From positions 62,001-126,000 of the forward strand of contig UQUR01000001.1 of NCBI GenBank assembly GCA_900544345.1: 64,000 nt of DNA, read 5' to 3'. The stretch comes from an uncultured Sutterella sp. (lineage in GTDB: Bacteria; Pseudomonadota; Gammaproteobacteria; Burkholderiales; Burkholderiaceae_F). Below, piece after piece: positions 1 to 7,645 of the stretch. The notes beneath the pieces are model-generated. The model did not search any database and was not told where the DNA came from. It saw only the letters and a program-made list of their open reading frames with translations. The number at the start of each line of letters is the position of its first letter. Position 1 is the first letter of the stretch. A program made the translations under genes and the position numbers.

Positions 1-2
1 AC

Positions 3-1631
3 GCTCGTTTTGATTTTAAAGTTGAACTCGACGATGTTACCGCCAGAGATAAGATCACGGTTGAAATCAACGGAAAGAATTTCAATCAGACCTTGTCGGG
101 CAAAGAATTGTGGTTGGAAAAAGAAGAAGGGGTAAATGCTTCGGCATTAATTTTGCGTGATACAGAAATTAAAAATCCGGGTCAATATACCGTAACGGTG
201 AAAGCCGGGGCTGCAACAAAGACGGTGAATTGGGATGTCTACACGACCGCTGACAAACCCAAAGCCAAAAATGTGATTTTGCTTTTAGCTGACGGTCTTT
301 CGGTCGGTCACCGTACGGCCGCTCGTATTTTGTCAAAAGGAGTCACCAACGGCATGTACAATGCTCCCTTGGCGATGGACGATATGCCCCACATGGCTCT
401 CTTAGGAACGAGCTCAGTGGATACGATTGCTGCTGACAGCGCCAATACGGCTTCGGCCTATATGACCGGTCATAAGTCCAGTGTGAATGCTTTGGGCGTT
501 TACGCCGACCGCACGAAAGCCAGCCAGGATGACCCGAAGCAAGAAACGATTGCCGAGTTGATTCGCAGAAAAACGAAGATGGCCGTTGGTGTAGTCAGTG
601 ATGCAGAAATTGAAGATGCAACCCCTGCTTCAGTGGTCGCTCATACTCGCAAACGCTCCGATAAAGCCGATATCGTGGGCATGTTCTATAACGTTAAACC
701 TGAAGTGATTTTAGGTGGCGGCTCAGCTTATTTCCTTCCCCAGTCAACCGCTGGTTCCAAGCGCAAAGACGATATCAACTATATTGAGAAATTCACGCAG
801 GATGGCTACACCTTGGTGACTGACCGCACGGCTTTGGTTGAAAAAGCTGGCTCAAGCAACCGTCTTTTGGGTCTTTTCCACACCGGCAACATGGACGGTT
901 GGATCGATCGTCATCAATGGAAGGGTAACACCGTTAAAAAATTCCCCAATCAGCCGGATTTGACCGACTCCTTCCATGCAGCTGTCAAGGTATTGGAAAA
1001 GAACAAAGAGGGCTTTTTCCTGATGCTTGAAGCAGGTCTTGTGGACAAGTACTCACATCCGTTGGATTGGGCACGTTCTGTGGGCGATACGATTGCCTTT
1101 GATAAGGTGGTGGAAGCGGCTCAGAAGTACTGCGATGAGCACCCGGATACCCTTTTGATTGTGACGGGCGACCATACGCACTCCATCTCCGTAGCCGGAA
1201 CCGTGGATGACAATAAGCCCGGTAATGATTGGCGCGAAAAGGTTGGAGTGTATGCTAATGCCGGTTACCCCAACTACGAAGATAAAGACAAAGACGGCTT
1301 CCCGGATGATTTCAATCCGAGCAAGCGTTTGGCAGTCTTTTTCGGTGCTCATCCGGACTACTATGAAACGTATCGGTCTTTCCCCGATGCCACGTTTAAT
1401 CCGGCCGTACAAAACGAAAAAGGTCAGTATGTGGCCAATGCTCAGTACAAAGATATTCCAAGCGCTCATTTCGTTGAAGGCAATTTGCCCCGTAACGAAA
1501 GTCAGGGCGTGCACACAGTGGATGACTTGGTTGTGACCGCCCGCGGTCCCAATGCCGATCAGATCCGAGGCTTTATGAATTCGACGGAAATTTTCCGCGT
1601 GATGGCTGAAGCTTTAGCCCTGGGTCGCTAA
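3..1631 (+). CDS. Alkaline phosphatase (3' part, start lies before the window)
   Basis: A periplasmic-type alkaline phosphatase that would hydrolyse phosphomonoesters. The reading frame is open from base 3, so the gene begins upstream of the window; the first internal start-like codon (TTG at 93) is not the real start. The phosphatase core begins with NVILLLADG (metal-binding Asp) near base 270. The nucleophile serine is in DSANTASAYMTGHKS, with the Ser codon at 438-440. Later metal-binding histidines are in LEAGLVDKYSHPLDW and VTGDHTHS. An N-terminal beta-rich stretch precedes the catalytic domain. A rho-independent terminator follows directly. The family call is secure; the exact substrate is not visible. 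Confidence 0.9.
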   Translation, partial: ARFDFKVELDDVTARDKITVEINGKNFNQTLSGKELWLEKEEGVNASALILRDTEIKNPGQYTVTVKAGAATKTVNWDVYTTADKPKAKNVILLLADGLSVGHRTAARILSKGVTNGMYNAPLAMDDMPHMALLGTSSVDTIAADSANTASAYMTGHKSSVNALGVYADRTKASQDDPKQETIAELIRRKTKMAVGVVSDAEIEDATPASVVAHTRKRSDKADIVGMFYNVKPEVILGGGSAYFLPQSTAGSKRKDDINYIEKFTQDGYTLVTDRTALVEKAGSSNRLLGLFHTGNMDGWIDRHQWKGNTVKKFPNQPDLTDSFHAAVKVLEKNKEGFFLMLEAGLVDKYSHPLDWARSVGDTIAFDKVVEAAQKYCDEHPDTLLIVTGDHTHSISVAGTVDDNKPGNDWREKVGVYANAGYPNYEDKDKDGFPDDFNPSKRLAVFFGAHPDYYETYRSFPDATFNPAVQNEKGQYVANAQYKDIPSAHFVEGNLPRNESQGVHTVDDLVVTARGPNADQIRGFMNSTEIFRVMAEALALGR

Positions 1632-1658
1632 TCGACAACGGGTTGATCGGATAGGAAG

Positions 1659-1695
1659 GCGTCGGTACGGGGAGCACTCCATGCCGACGCTTTTT
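1659..1695 (+). terminator. Rho-independent terminator of the phosphatase gene
   Basis: The stem GCGTCGG pairs with CCGACGC at 1684-1690 and is followed by TTTTT. It lies between the phosphatase stop and the next ribosome binding site. Confidence 0.8.
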
Positions 1696-1710
1696 ACCTA
1701 GGGAGTGTGT

Positions 1711-2148
1711 ATGAAGCGACGAGTGTTTTTAACCGCCTCACTTTTGATGTTGGCCTCGTGGGTAAAGGCAAAATCGGCAGCCTCTATCGGTTTTGACGAA
1801 ATGTATGAAGGCAATCCGATTTTAGGACTTCAATTCAGTGAGAAATTAAAGTCTCTGGCTCAAAAAACGGTTTCTGTACAGGGATTTATGGCTCCGCCTT
1901 TGAAACCAGAAGCGAATTTTTTAGTGATGACCCGTGAGCCCGTGAGTCTTTGTCCTTTCTGTAACAGTGACCAGGACTGGCCCGATAACATCATCGTGGT
2001 GTATCTGAGTGCCAAACAGGAGTTTGTGCAGCCCAATCGCCCCATAGTAGTGACGGGAACGTTGCAACTAGGCAGCCACACCGATGAACAGACCGGTTTT
2101 GTCAGTTTGGTTCGTTTGGTAGAGGCAACATTTGAGGTTTTGAAATGA
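1711..2148 (+). CDS. Secreted protein with a CPFC motif, first gene of an ABC operon
   Basis: A 145-residue protein with an N-terminal signal peptide (KRR, hydrophobic core FLTASLLMLASWV, cleavage near AKA/AKS). The ATG at 1711 is preferred over the upstream GTG at 1705 because GGGAG sits 6 bases before it. The mature part contains CPFC near residue 90, a two-cysteine motif that could bind metal or act in thiol chemistry, followed by DQDWPDNIIVVYL. The layout resembles small periplasmic DUF3299-type proteins encoded next to a LolD-like ATPase and an FtsX-like permease, for example the Zur-linked PA4063-PA4066 cluster of Pseudomonas. The stop overlaps the ATPase start by 4 bases, so the genes are translationally coupled. 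A role in metal uptake or envelope export is inference. Confidence 0.6.
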   Translation: MKRRVFLTASLLMLASWVKAKSAASIGFDEMYEGNPILGLQFSEKLKSLAQKTVSVQGFMAPPLKPEANFLVMTREPVSLCPFCNSDQDWPDNIIVVYLSAKQEFVQPNRPIVVTGTLQLGSHTDEQTGFVSLVRLVEATFEVLK

Positions 2149-2831
2149 GTTCTCAGTCTTTTGCTCTGACTGTCGAGGATCTGCAATACCGGGTAAAGGA
2201 CGGTGCCAGTTTTCGCACAATTCTGGATATTAAACACTTGGAAATTGCCTGCGGAGAAATTGTCGGATTGCGGGGAATGTCCGGAAGTGGAAAATCCACC
2301 TTTTTAAAGTTGATCTGCGGAATACTGACACCACAAAAAGGAAATGTGTATTGGGGCACAGAAGCTATTAACCGGTTGTCTGAATCGCAAAGAGATGACT
2401 GGAGAGGTCGTCACTGCGGGTTTTTATTTCAGGATTTTCGACTCTTCGGCGGCTTGAGTGCATTCGATAACGTTCTTTTGCCGTTGACTTTTCGCGGCAC
2501 CATCACTCAGGCTGATCGCTGTCGGGCAAAAGCCTTGCTCGATGCTTGTGCAGTACCCGCCCAGACACAGGTTTCGCTTTTGTCTCGGGGTGAAATGCAG
2601 CGAACGGCTTTAGTCAGGGTTTTGATGAGTTCCCCTCAAGTCATTTTGGCCGATGAGCCGACGGCGAGCCTTGATCACGATAACGCAATTCACGTTATGG
2701 ATGCACTTTTTGAGGCAGCAGAAGATTTGAAAGCAACATTGATTGTAGTCACGCATGACAGCACCATGCTCAGCCGTTTCAGGCAAGTCCTGACACTTGA
2801 GGACGGAACCGTTCGAGGGGCCTCACGATGA
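2145..2831 (+). CDS. ABC transporter ATP-binding protein, LolD/MacB type
   Basis: A cytoplasmic ATPase of 228 residues, the usual length for LolD-like subunits. Walker A is GMSGSGKST near residue 42, the Q-loop is FLFQDFRLFGG, the signature is LLSRGEMQR (SRGE replaces SGGQ), Walker B is VILADEPTASLD, and the switch His is in VVTHDS. It overlaps its neighbours by 4 bases on both sides (ATGA type), so it forms one operon with the CPFC protein and the permease. It should power the FtsX-like permease rather than a classical importer. The substrate cannot be read from sequence. Confidence 0.85.
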   Translation: MSSQSFALTVEDLQYRVKDGASFRTILDIKHLEIACGEIVGLRGMSGSGKSTFLKLICGILTPQKGNVYWGTEAINRLSESQRDDWRGRHCGFLFQDFRLFGGLSAFDNVLLPLTFRGTITQADRCRAKALLDACAVPAQTQVSLLSRGEMQRTALVRVLMSSPQVILADEPTASLDHDNAIHVMDALFEAAEDLKATLIVVTHDSTMLSRFRQVLTLEDGTVRGASR

Positions 2832-4045
2832 ACGTATCGCTTTTTTTGAAAAATGAATGTCGGCAGTCTTGGAAAATTTTGTGCTCTCTTGCCTGTGTTT
2901 TGGCTTTAGCTCTATCCATTGCCACAGCTGTCGGCCAAACGGAAAGAATGATCAAATCCTCGAGTGCTAAAGCCGCTGAACAGTTTGATATTTTGATCGG
3001 CGCAAAAGGCAGCCGCACGTCACTGCTGCTTTCAACCGTTTACCTAAGAGATGAGATGATCTCGCTCACACCGGCGAGCACTTTAAATATTCTGAATCAA
3101 TACAAAGGGGTGAAGTGGAGTGCCCCTTTGGCTTTCGGCGATCGCGTGGGCGATAACCCGCTGGTCGGCACGACAAAAGCATTTGTGACTATGGGGCAAA
3201 CTCGAGAACTTTCACAGGGTCGGGTCTTTTTAAGTCGCCACGAGGCAGTTGTCGGGATTCGATCGGGTCTAGCCATCGGTCAGATAGTTTTCCCTCACCA
3301 CGGACGAATTGCAGGTATCGGTCATCGACATGAAAACGGGTTCAAAGTGGTGGGGATTTTGCCCGAAACCGGAACGCCTTGGGATAAGGCGGTTTTGGTG
3401 CCGATTGAGTCCATTTGGGCGATGCACGATAAAAAGGGCTCACAGGAGCCGCTGCAGCTTGAGCAGTGGCTTTTGCAAAAGAACTTTGACGTATTGCCCG
3501 GATTTTCTGCCATTGTCGTTAAACCCGTTTCCATTTCTGATGCCTATAAGATTCGTCAGGGTCTGTCTTCGGCAACGAGCTTGGATAGTCGCGGGCAGTC
3601 GGTTAATTTGATGGCTGTTTTTACAGGAGAAGTGTTGGTTGAACTGTATGCGACGTTGGATTCTGCCATGGTGGCTTTTGAATGGTTTGCAGCCAGCTCA
3701 GTCATGATTTCACTTTTTGCCGTGCTGATTACCGGTTTTATTTTAGGGGAATTAAGACGAGCGCAATTTTTGCAATTACGAACGATGGGCGCACCCAGAG
3801 TTTACGTAATGCAGGTGGTCTGGCTTTTGATTATGTCGGTGGTTGTCACCGGGGTCGTTTTGGGTCTTTTGGGCGGATACGGGTTGTCGCAACTGGCCGC
3901 TCAGGTGATCGGTGACAATACCGGTATTGCGATGAGGCCTGTGATTGGGAAAAGTGAATGCAATGTGGTGGCCGCTACATTGGCATTGGGGGCATTATTT
4001 GCTCTGATGCCTGCTGTGAAAGTCGGTCGCTTACCGCTTCAATGA
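2828..4045 (+). CDS. FtsX/MacB-like ABC permease
   Basis: An inner-membrane permease of 405 residues. It has one transmembrane segment near the N-terminus (ILCSLACVLALALSIATAV), a large extracytoplasmic domain of about 240 residues, and three C-terminal transmembrane segments. This is the FtsX-like fold of LolC/E and MacB. It overlaps the ATPase gene by 4 bases and is presumably its partner. FtsX-like permeases usually drive mechanotransmission or export rather than solute import. The trio resembles the metal-linked PA4064-PA4066 type of locus, but no metal-binding region is obvious here. Confidence 0.8.
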   Translation: MNVSLFLKNECRQSWKILCSLACVLALALSIATAVGQTERMIKSSSAKAAEQFDILIGAKGSRTSLLLSTVYLRDEMISLTPASTLNILNQYKGVKWSAPLAFGDRVGDNPLVGTTKAFVTMGQTRELSQGRVFLSRHEAVVGIRSGLAIGQIVFPHHGRIAGIGHRHENGFKVVGILPETGTPWDKAVLVPIESIWAMHDKKGSQEPLQLEQWLLQKNFDVLPGFSAIVVKPVSISDAYKIRQGLSSATSLDSRGQSVNLMAVFTGEVLVELYATLDSAMVAFEWFAASSVMISLFAVLITGFILGELRRAQFLQLRTMGAPRVYVMQVVWLLIMSVVVTGVVLGLLGGYGLSQLAAQVIGDNTGIAMRPVIGKSECNVVAATLALGALFALMPAVKVGRLPLQ

Positions 4046-4105
4046 CTTTGTCACGTCTTCTTCATTGAGCTGATACGGATCGTTCATGTGCGGATAGCAC
4101 AATAG

Positions 4106-4124
4106 GGTTGCCAATTAGGCAACC
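4106..4124. promoter_or_regulatory. Perfect 7-bp dyad before the Tat-protein gene
   Basis: GGTTGCC and GGCAACC are separated by AATTA, 30 bases before the next start codon. No strong T-run follows, so it could be a weak terminator of the ABC operon or an operator. Function not determined. Confidence 0.4.
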
Positions 4125-4153
4125 TTATTAATCTAAAAAGTGTAGAGGATAGT

Positions 4154-5257
4154 ATGAGTGATTTATCTCGGCGAAGTTTTCTTCATGGCAGTGCCCTGAT
4201 CGGTGTTTCCGTGGCTGCAGCGGCAATGACGCCGATGGCTGCTAAGGCTGCTGCACCCAAAACTGCCCGCAGTCTTAAAGAAGTTTTAGCCATGTCGGAT
4301 GTTGACATCGCTAAAAACAGCGAAGTTGTGCAATCTGCGTATGACACGATTGTGAACATTGCAAAAAAAATTCATAATTCCTCCTTGCGTTCAACCGTTT
4401 TAAGTATTCTTGAAAATCCGAATCCGACTATTGCAGAGGGCGATGAGTCACAGATTTTGTCGAGTTTGAAAAAGGAAAATCTGATTGGGAAAAATGCTCA
4501 AAAAGTTTTTCCGGCGCTTTCCGATCCCAAACATTCTCCTCAACCTTTCTGGAGCGCCCCGGGTTCCGGTTATGGCTCTCACCATGCCTATCCTGGAGGT
4601 CTTGCCACTCATACGGCTCTAAACGTTGTATCAGCTCAGGCCTTATATGAAAACTATCGTCACATCAACAATCTGGAGTTGGATTGGGATGATGCCGTGG
4701 GCGGGGAAATTCTGCACGATTTGCACAAACCTTGGGTCTTTCAATGGGAAAAGAACCATTCCTGCCGTGTGGAGCAACCGTTGGCAGGAGCCGGTGAGCA
4801 CCATGTGCTGAGCGTGGCCGAGTCCATTAAGCGAGGAATTAAACCCAGTTTTGTTGTGGCTCAAGCCTGTGCTCACGAACATCCTTCCTCAAAGCAAGGA
4901 GAGGCACTTGTTGTGGGATGGCTAAAGGCTGCCAGCATTATCGCCGGGGTTGACCCGGTTAAGTACGGACTGTTGGCGTCGGATTTAAAAACAATTCCGC
5001 TTCCGCGCCGTATGGAAGGTTATGTTGTGCACTTGGCCGATCACGACTGGGTGATCTCTTCATCGGCGTGCCAGTGGTCGGTTCAAGCCCTTAAAGATTT
5101 GGCCAAAGAACAATACGCCATTACCGAAGAGGCTGCATTCAATAGTTTCAGAAATTACGTTTTGGCTAATCTAACCGCAATGCGCTTGTACGGTATCTTG
5201 AGCTCTCAGGGTCGAAAAGCATTTGCGGCCGATGTTGCTCGGGTGATCAGACTTTAA
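4154..5257 (+). CDS. Tat-exported HD-domain-like protein
   Basis: A 367-residue protein starting with a twin-arginine signal (SRRSFLHGSALIGVSVAAAAM, AKA cleavage near residue 32), so it is exported folded. The mature part has His/Asp motifs typical of HD phosphohydrolases: HHAYPGGLATHTALN near residue 140, ILHDLHKPW near 190, GEHHVLS, ACAHEHP and HLADHDW. HD proteins are normally cytoplasmic, and Tat export fits a need to load metal before export. The start is preceded by AGAGGA. It is a single gene between the ABC operon and a minus-strand tRNA. The substrate is unknown. Confidence 0.65.
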   Translation: MSDLSRRSFLHGSALIGVSVAAAAMTPMAAKAAAPKTARSLKEVLAMSDVDIAKNSEVVQSAYDTIVNIAKKIHNSSLRSTVLSILENPNPTIAEGDESQILSSLKKENLIGKNAQKVFPALSDPKHSPQPFWSAPGSGYGSHHAYPGGLATHTALNVVSAQALYENYRHINNLELDWDDAVGGEILHDLHKPWVFQWEKNHSCRVEQPLAGAGEHHVLSVAESIKRGIKPSFVVAQACAHEHPSSKQGEALVVGWLKAASIIAGVDPVKYGLLASDLKTIPLPRRMEGYVVHLADHDWVISSSACQWSVQALKDLAKEQYAITEEAAFNSFRNYVLANLTAMRLYGILSSQGRKAFAADVARVIRL

Positions 5258-5427
5258 TAGACAAAAAGTGGATTCGGTTGCTTTTGGGTGATCGAATCCT
5301 CTTGGAACTCTTTTTGTTTGTTCAAAGAATGATTTGAAATTAGGTCAGTACAGGCCTGAGGAATTGTTTTAACTGCCTTTTCAATACGTTAACGCATACT
5401 TTAACGGCTGCTAAATCCTCTACCTAT

Positions 5428-5595
5428 TTAACTTGCTTTAAAGTCTTCCTTTCTCCAATCAAACCTTTCAATCGCCTTCTTTTTGTTTTTAAACGCTTTC
5501 GTTTTAAATTGCGGAGCGGTACACAGCAGACGCGCTACGGGATTTCTGGGCTTAGGGGCTATTGCTTTAATGATGAGTTTTTTCTTTTTACGCAT
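5428..5595 (-). CDS. Small basic protein, possibly ribosome-rescue factor ArfA
   Basis: A 55-codon ORF (ATG at 5595-5593, TAA at 5430-5428) encoding a very Lys/Arg-rich peptide. It starts MRKKKKLIIKA and contains RNPVARLLCTAPQFKTKAF followed by KNKKK. The pattern N-P-x-A-x-x-L ... F-x-x-(K/R) ... K-N-K-K resembles the conserved core of ArfA, which recruits RF2 to ribosomes stalled on non-stop mRNA. A small hairpin (AAACG/CGTTT) lies in the coding part, but I see no strong late RNase III-type stem as in E. coli arfA. The Shine-Dalgarno sequence is weak. It is the only coding signal I see in the 5258-5752 gap. Identification is tentative. Confidence 0.4.
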   Translation of the reverse strand: MRKKKKLIIKAIAPKPRNPVARLLCTAPQFKTKAFKNKKKAIERFDWRKEDFKAS

Positions 5596-5752
5596 TTTGT
5601 TGCTCTGATTAAGGACTTGTAGTTTTAGCTTAATGAGGAATACTTCTGTTTATGATGCTCAAAAGAAAAGCTTCTGAGTCCACAGAGGACAGACAAATTC
5701 AATCAGTAAAACGGAAAACTGATGAGAACTTGGGAGGGGATTGGGAAAAGTT

Positions 5753-5827
5753 TGGTATCTCCAACGAGATTTGAACTCGTATTCTGACCTTGAGAGGGTC
5801 ATGTCCTAACCATTAGACGATGGAGAT
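5753..5827 (-). tRNA. tRNA-Glu (anticodon CUC)
   Basis: A 75-nt cloverleaf on the minus strand. The acceptor stem ATCTCCA/TGGAGAT gives an A1-U72 pair, the D arm carries the Glu-like GTCTAATGGTTAGGAC, the anticodon stem is TGACC/GGTCA with loop CTCTCAA (anticodon CTC), the T loop is TTCAAAT, A73 follows and CCA is encoded. Glu is supported by the anticodon and the D-arm pattern. Confidence 0.92.
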
Positions 5828-5945
5828 AGCTCGATTTGGACATCCAAGATCAATCGCAGGTGTTATTCTACGACGATTTTTTAAAAAACTCATCAATATC
5901 CTATTTGGGAGCAGAGATTTTTTAACTTCAACTCTCGATAAATGA

Positions 5946-5972
5946 ATGGGCAACCGTTAAGCAGCTGCCCAT
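5946..5972 (-). terminator. Candidate terminator of potE
   Basis: The stem ATGGGCA/TGCCCAT lies just after the potE stop when read on the minus strand. The T-run after it is poor (TTCATTT), so this may be a weak or rho-assisted terminator. Confidence 0.45.
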
Positions 5973-5979
5973 TTGTTCT

Positions 5980-7311
5980 TTATTCGTTGCCTCGGAGCTT
6001 ACCTTTGATTTCAAGAGATTTTGCTGCGTAGCCGTAGAGCCAAATACCCACAAAGGTCGCAAGCGCTCCCCACATCATGGCGTTTGGACCGCAGGCGTAA
6101 AGAGCATATAGCGAATAGGCTGAAGCAAAAGAGGCAACAATGGTGGTGCGTCTCACAATGGACGGATTATTAACCGGCTCTCTATGCAAAATCACGTTCA
6201 CGGCAGCAAATGCTAAAAGATAGGGGACGAGGTTGGTAACAACAGCTAAGTCCTTAAGAATATAGAACTGCTGCTCTAGTCTCGGATCGATTGTTAAAAG
6301 TGCCGCTAAGGACTGCAAAAGCAAAATAATGATGATGCCTGCAATCGGGACGTTTAAATGGCTTACCTTTGAGAAAATCTTAGGAAAGTAACCTTCCTTG
6401 GCAGATACGCGGAAAACTTCGGCAATCGTAAATTGCCAGCTAGTGAGACACCCGGCACAGGCCAAAGCCATGAGTGCCATCACAAATTTTCCGACTTCCG
6501 GGCTAAACATCGTTGCAAAAACCAAACCGAAAGGAGCGGTAGATCGAGAAAGGATGGCGTTATCAACAATGCCGAAACTGATGTTGTTAGCCAAAATATA
6601 AACGACACCGGCGCCAATCGTTGCGAGCACCATCGCTCGGGGGACGGACTTTTCGGGATTTTCCACGGCTTCAGAGTTGGCGCATGCAGTCTCAAGCCCC
6701 AAAAAGCCCCAAAGCGTCATGGAGATCGCAGCCGAAAGGCCATCAAAGGGTGTCAGACTTTGAGGGTTCCATGCTTCAACATAACGGTCAACAGAGAACC
6801 AATTCCAACCGATAACAGTCAAAATCAGAATTGGAATCAGGATGCCGTAATTGGAAAAATGGGAAAGCTGTCCGATGAAACGCGCGCCTCCGATATTGGG
6901 GAGACTGCAGAGCCAAATCACAAAAATACTGGCCAAACCCATCTCAAGCGGCGTGAGGTTCCATTCAAAAAGTACCATGACGTAACCCACGATAGAAATG
7001 GCAATCGTGAGGTTGGCGATAATCAAAGACACACCGTAACTAAAATTGGCAATAAAGCTGCCGGACTTTCCGAATGCATATGATGCATATCCGCCCAAAC
7101 CGCCGCTCTTACGGCTGAACATTCCACATTTTGCAAAAGTATAAGCAATGGCAGTTGCCCCGCTGATCGTGACAAGCCAGGCAAGAATAGACTGAGTGCC
7201 GACTTCAGCCAGTTTGGTCGGCATCAAGATAATGGATGAACCCAGCATGTTGAGCATGACGGCCATCGTCAACTGCAGGCACGTCATTTTCGGTTTTTCA
7301 ATAGCGGCCAT
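5980..7311 (-). CDS. potE: Putrescine-ornithine antiporter PotE
   Basis: An inner-membrane APC-superfamily exchanger that swaps ornithine for putrescine and so completes the acid-consuming ornithine decarboxylase cycle. About 12 hydrophobic segments are visible. Stretches such as LPTKLAEVGT, FAKCGMFSRKSGG, GGYASYAFGKSG, FLGLETACANSEAVENPE and STAPFGL are close to E. coli PotE as I remember it. The frame is open upstream to a TTG at 7359, but the ATG at 7311 fits the family N-terminus, giving 443 residues. In enterobacteria potE follows speF; here the matching speF is about 50 kb away at 56813. Confidence 0.88.
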   Translation of the reverse strand: MAAIEKPKMTCLQLTMAVMLNMLGSSIILMPTKLAEVGTQSILAWLVTISGATAIAYTFAKCGMFSRKSGGLGGYASYAFGKSGSFIANFSYGVSLIIANLTIAISIVGYVMVLFEWNLTPLEMGLASIFVIWLCSLPNIGGARFIGQLSHFSNYGILIPILILTVIGWNWFSVDRYVEAWNPQSLTPFDGLSAAISMTLWGFLGLETACANSEAVENPEKSVPRAMVLATIGAGVVYILANNISFGIVDNAILSRSTAPFGLVFATMFSPEVGKFVMALMALACAGCLTSWQFTIAEVFRVSAKEGYFPKIFSKVSHLNVPIAGIIIILLLQSLAALLTIDPRLEQQFYILKDLAVVTNLVPYLLAFAAVNVILHREPVNNPSIVRRTTIVASFASAYSLYALYACGPNAMMWGALATFVGIWLYGYAAKSLEIKGKLRGNE

Positions 7312-7645
7312 ATTCTCTATTTCCGCAAAATTACGTTGGTTACTTTTTCTGCTGATCAAATAGCAGCCTTATGGAATTTATTACGCACTTTGACCACAGT
7401 TCTCAAACATTCTTACGCAGGTCAAAATAACAGTAAAACTCACCTTAGGGGGATTTTAAGGGTTTTTCTTTAAATTTCTTGATACTTCAAAATGATATTA
7501 AGTAGAAGTTAACTAAAAGAAATGTTCGTAAGAGAGAAGAGCTTATGTTTTGGATAGCATATTGTGTCCTTCAATCCTCGTCTGAATTCTCAGGGTTAAT
7601 AAAACATTTGTAACAGAGAACATCGGCAAATATTCTCCAAAGCAT
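7312..7645. other. AT-rich intergenic region between potE and the distal CRISPR end
   Basis: This 334-bp gap holds the potE upstream region and the flank beyond the oldest, degenerate CRISPR repeat. I see no convincing ORF, RNA gene or further repeat copy in it. Confidence 0.5.

Noticed and set aside
1053..1514. Long minus-strand ORF inside the phosphatase gene
   Set aside because: It lies opposite a gene with clear catalytic motifs, has no ribosome binding site and no recognisable product. Shadow frame.
7613..7645. Possible further CRISPR repeat beyond the distal end
   Set aside because: No match to the repeat core (CTGCCTATACGGCAG) can be seen before 7646.
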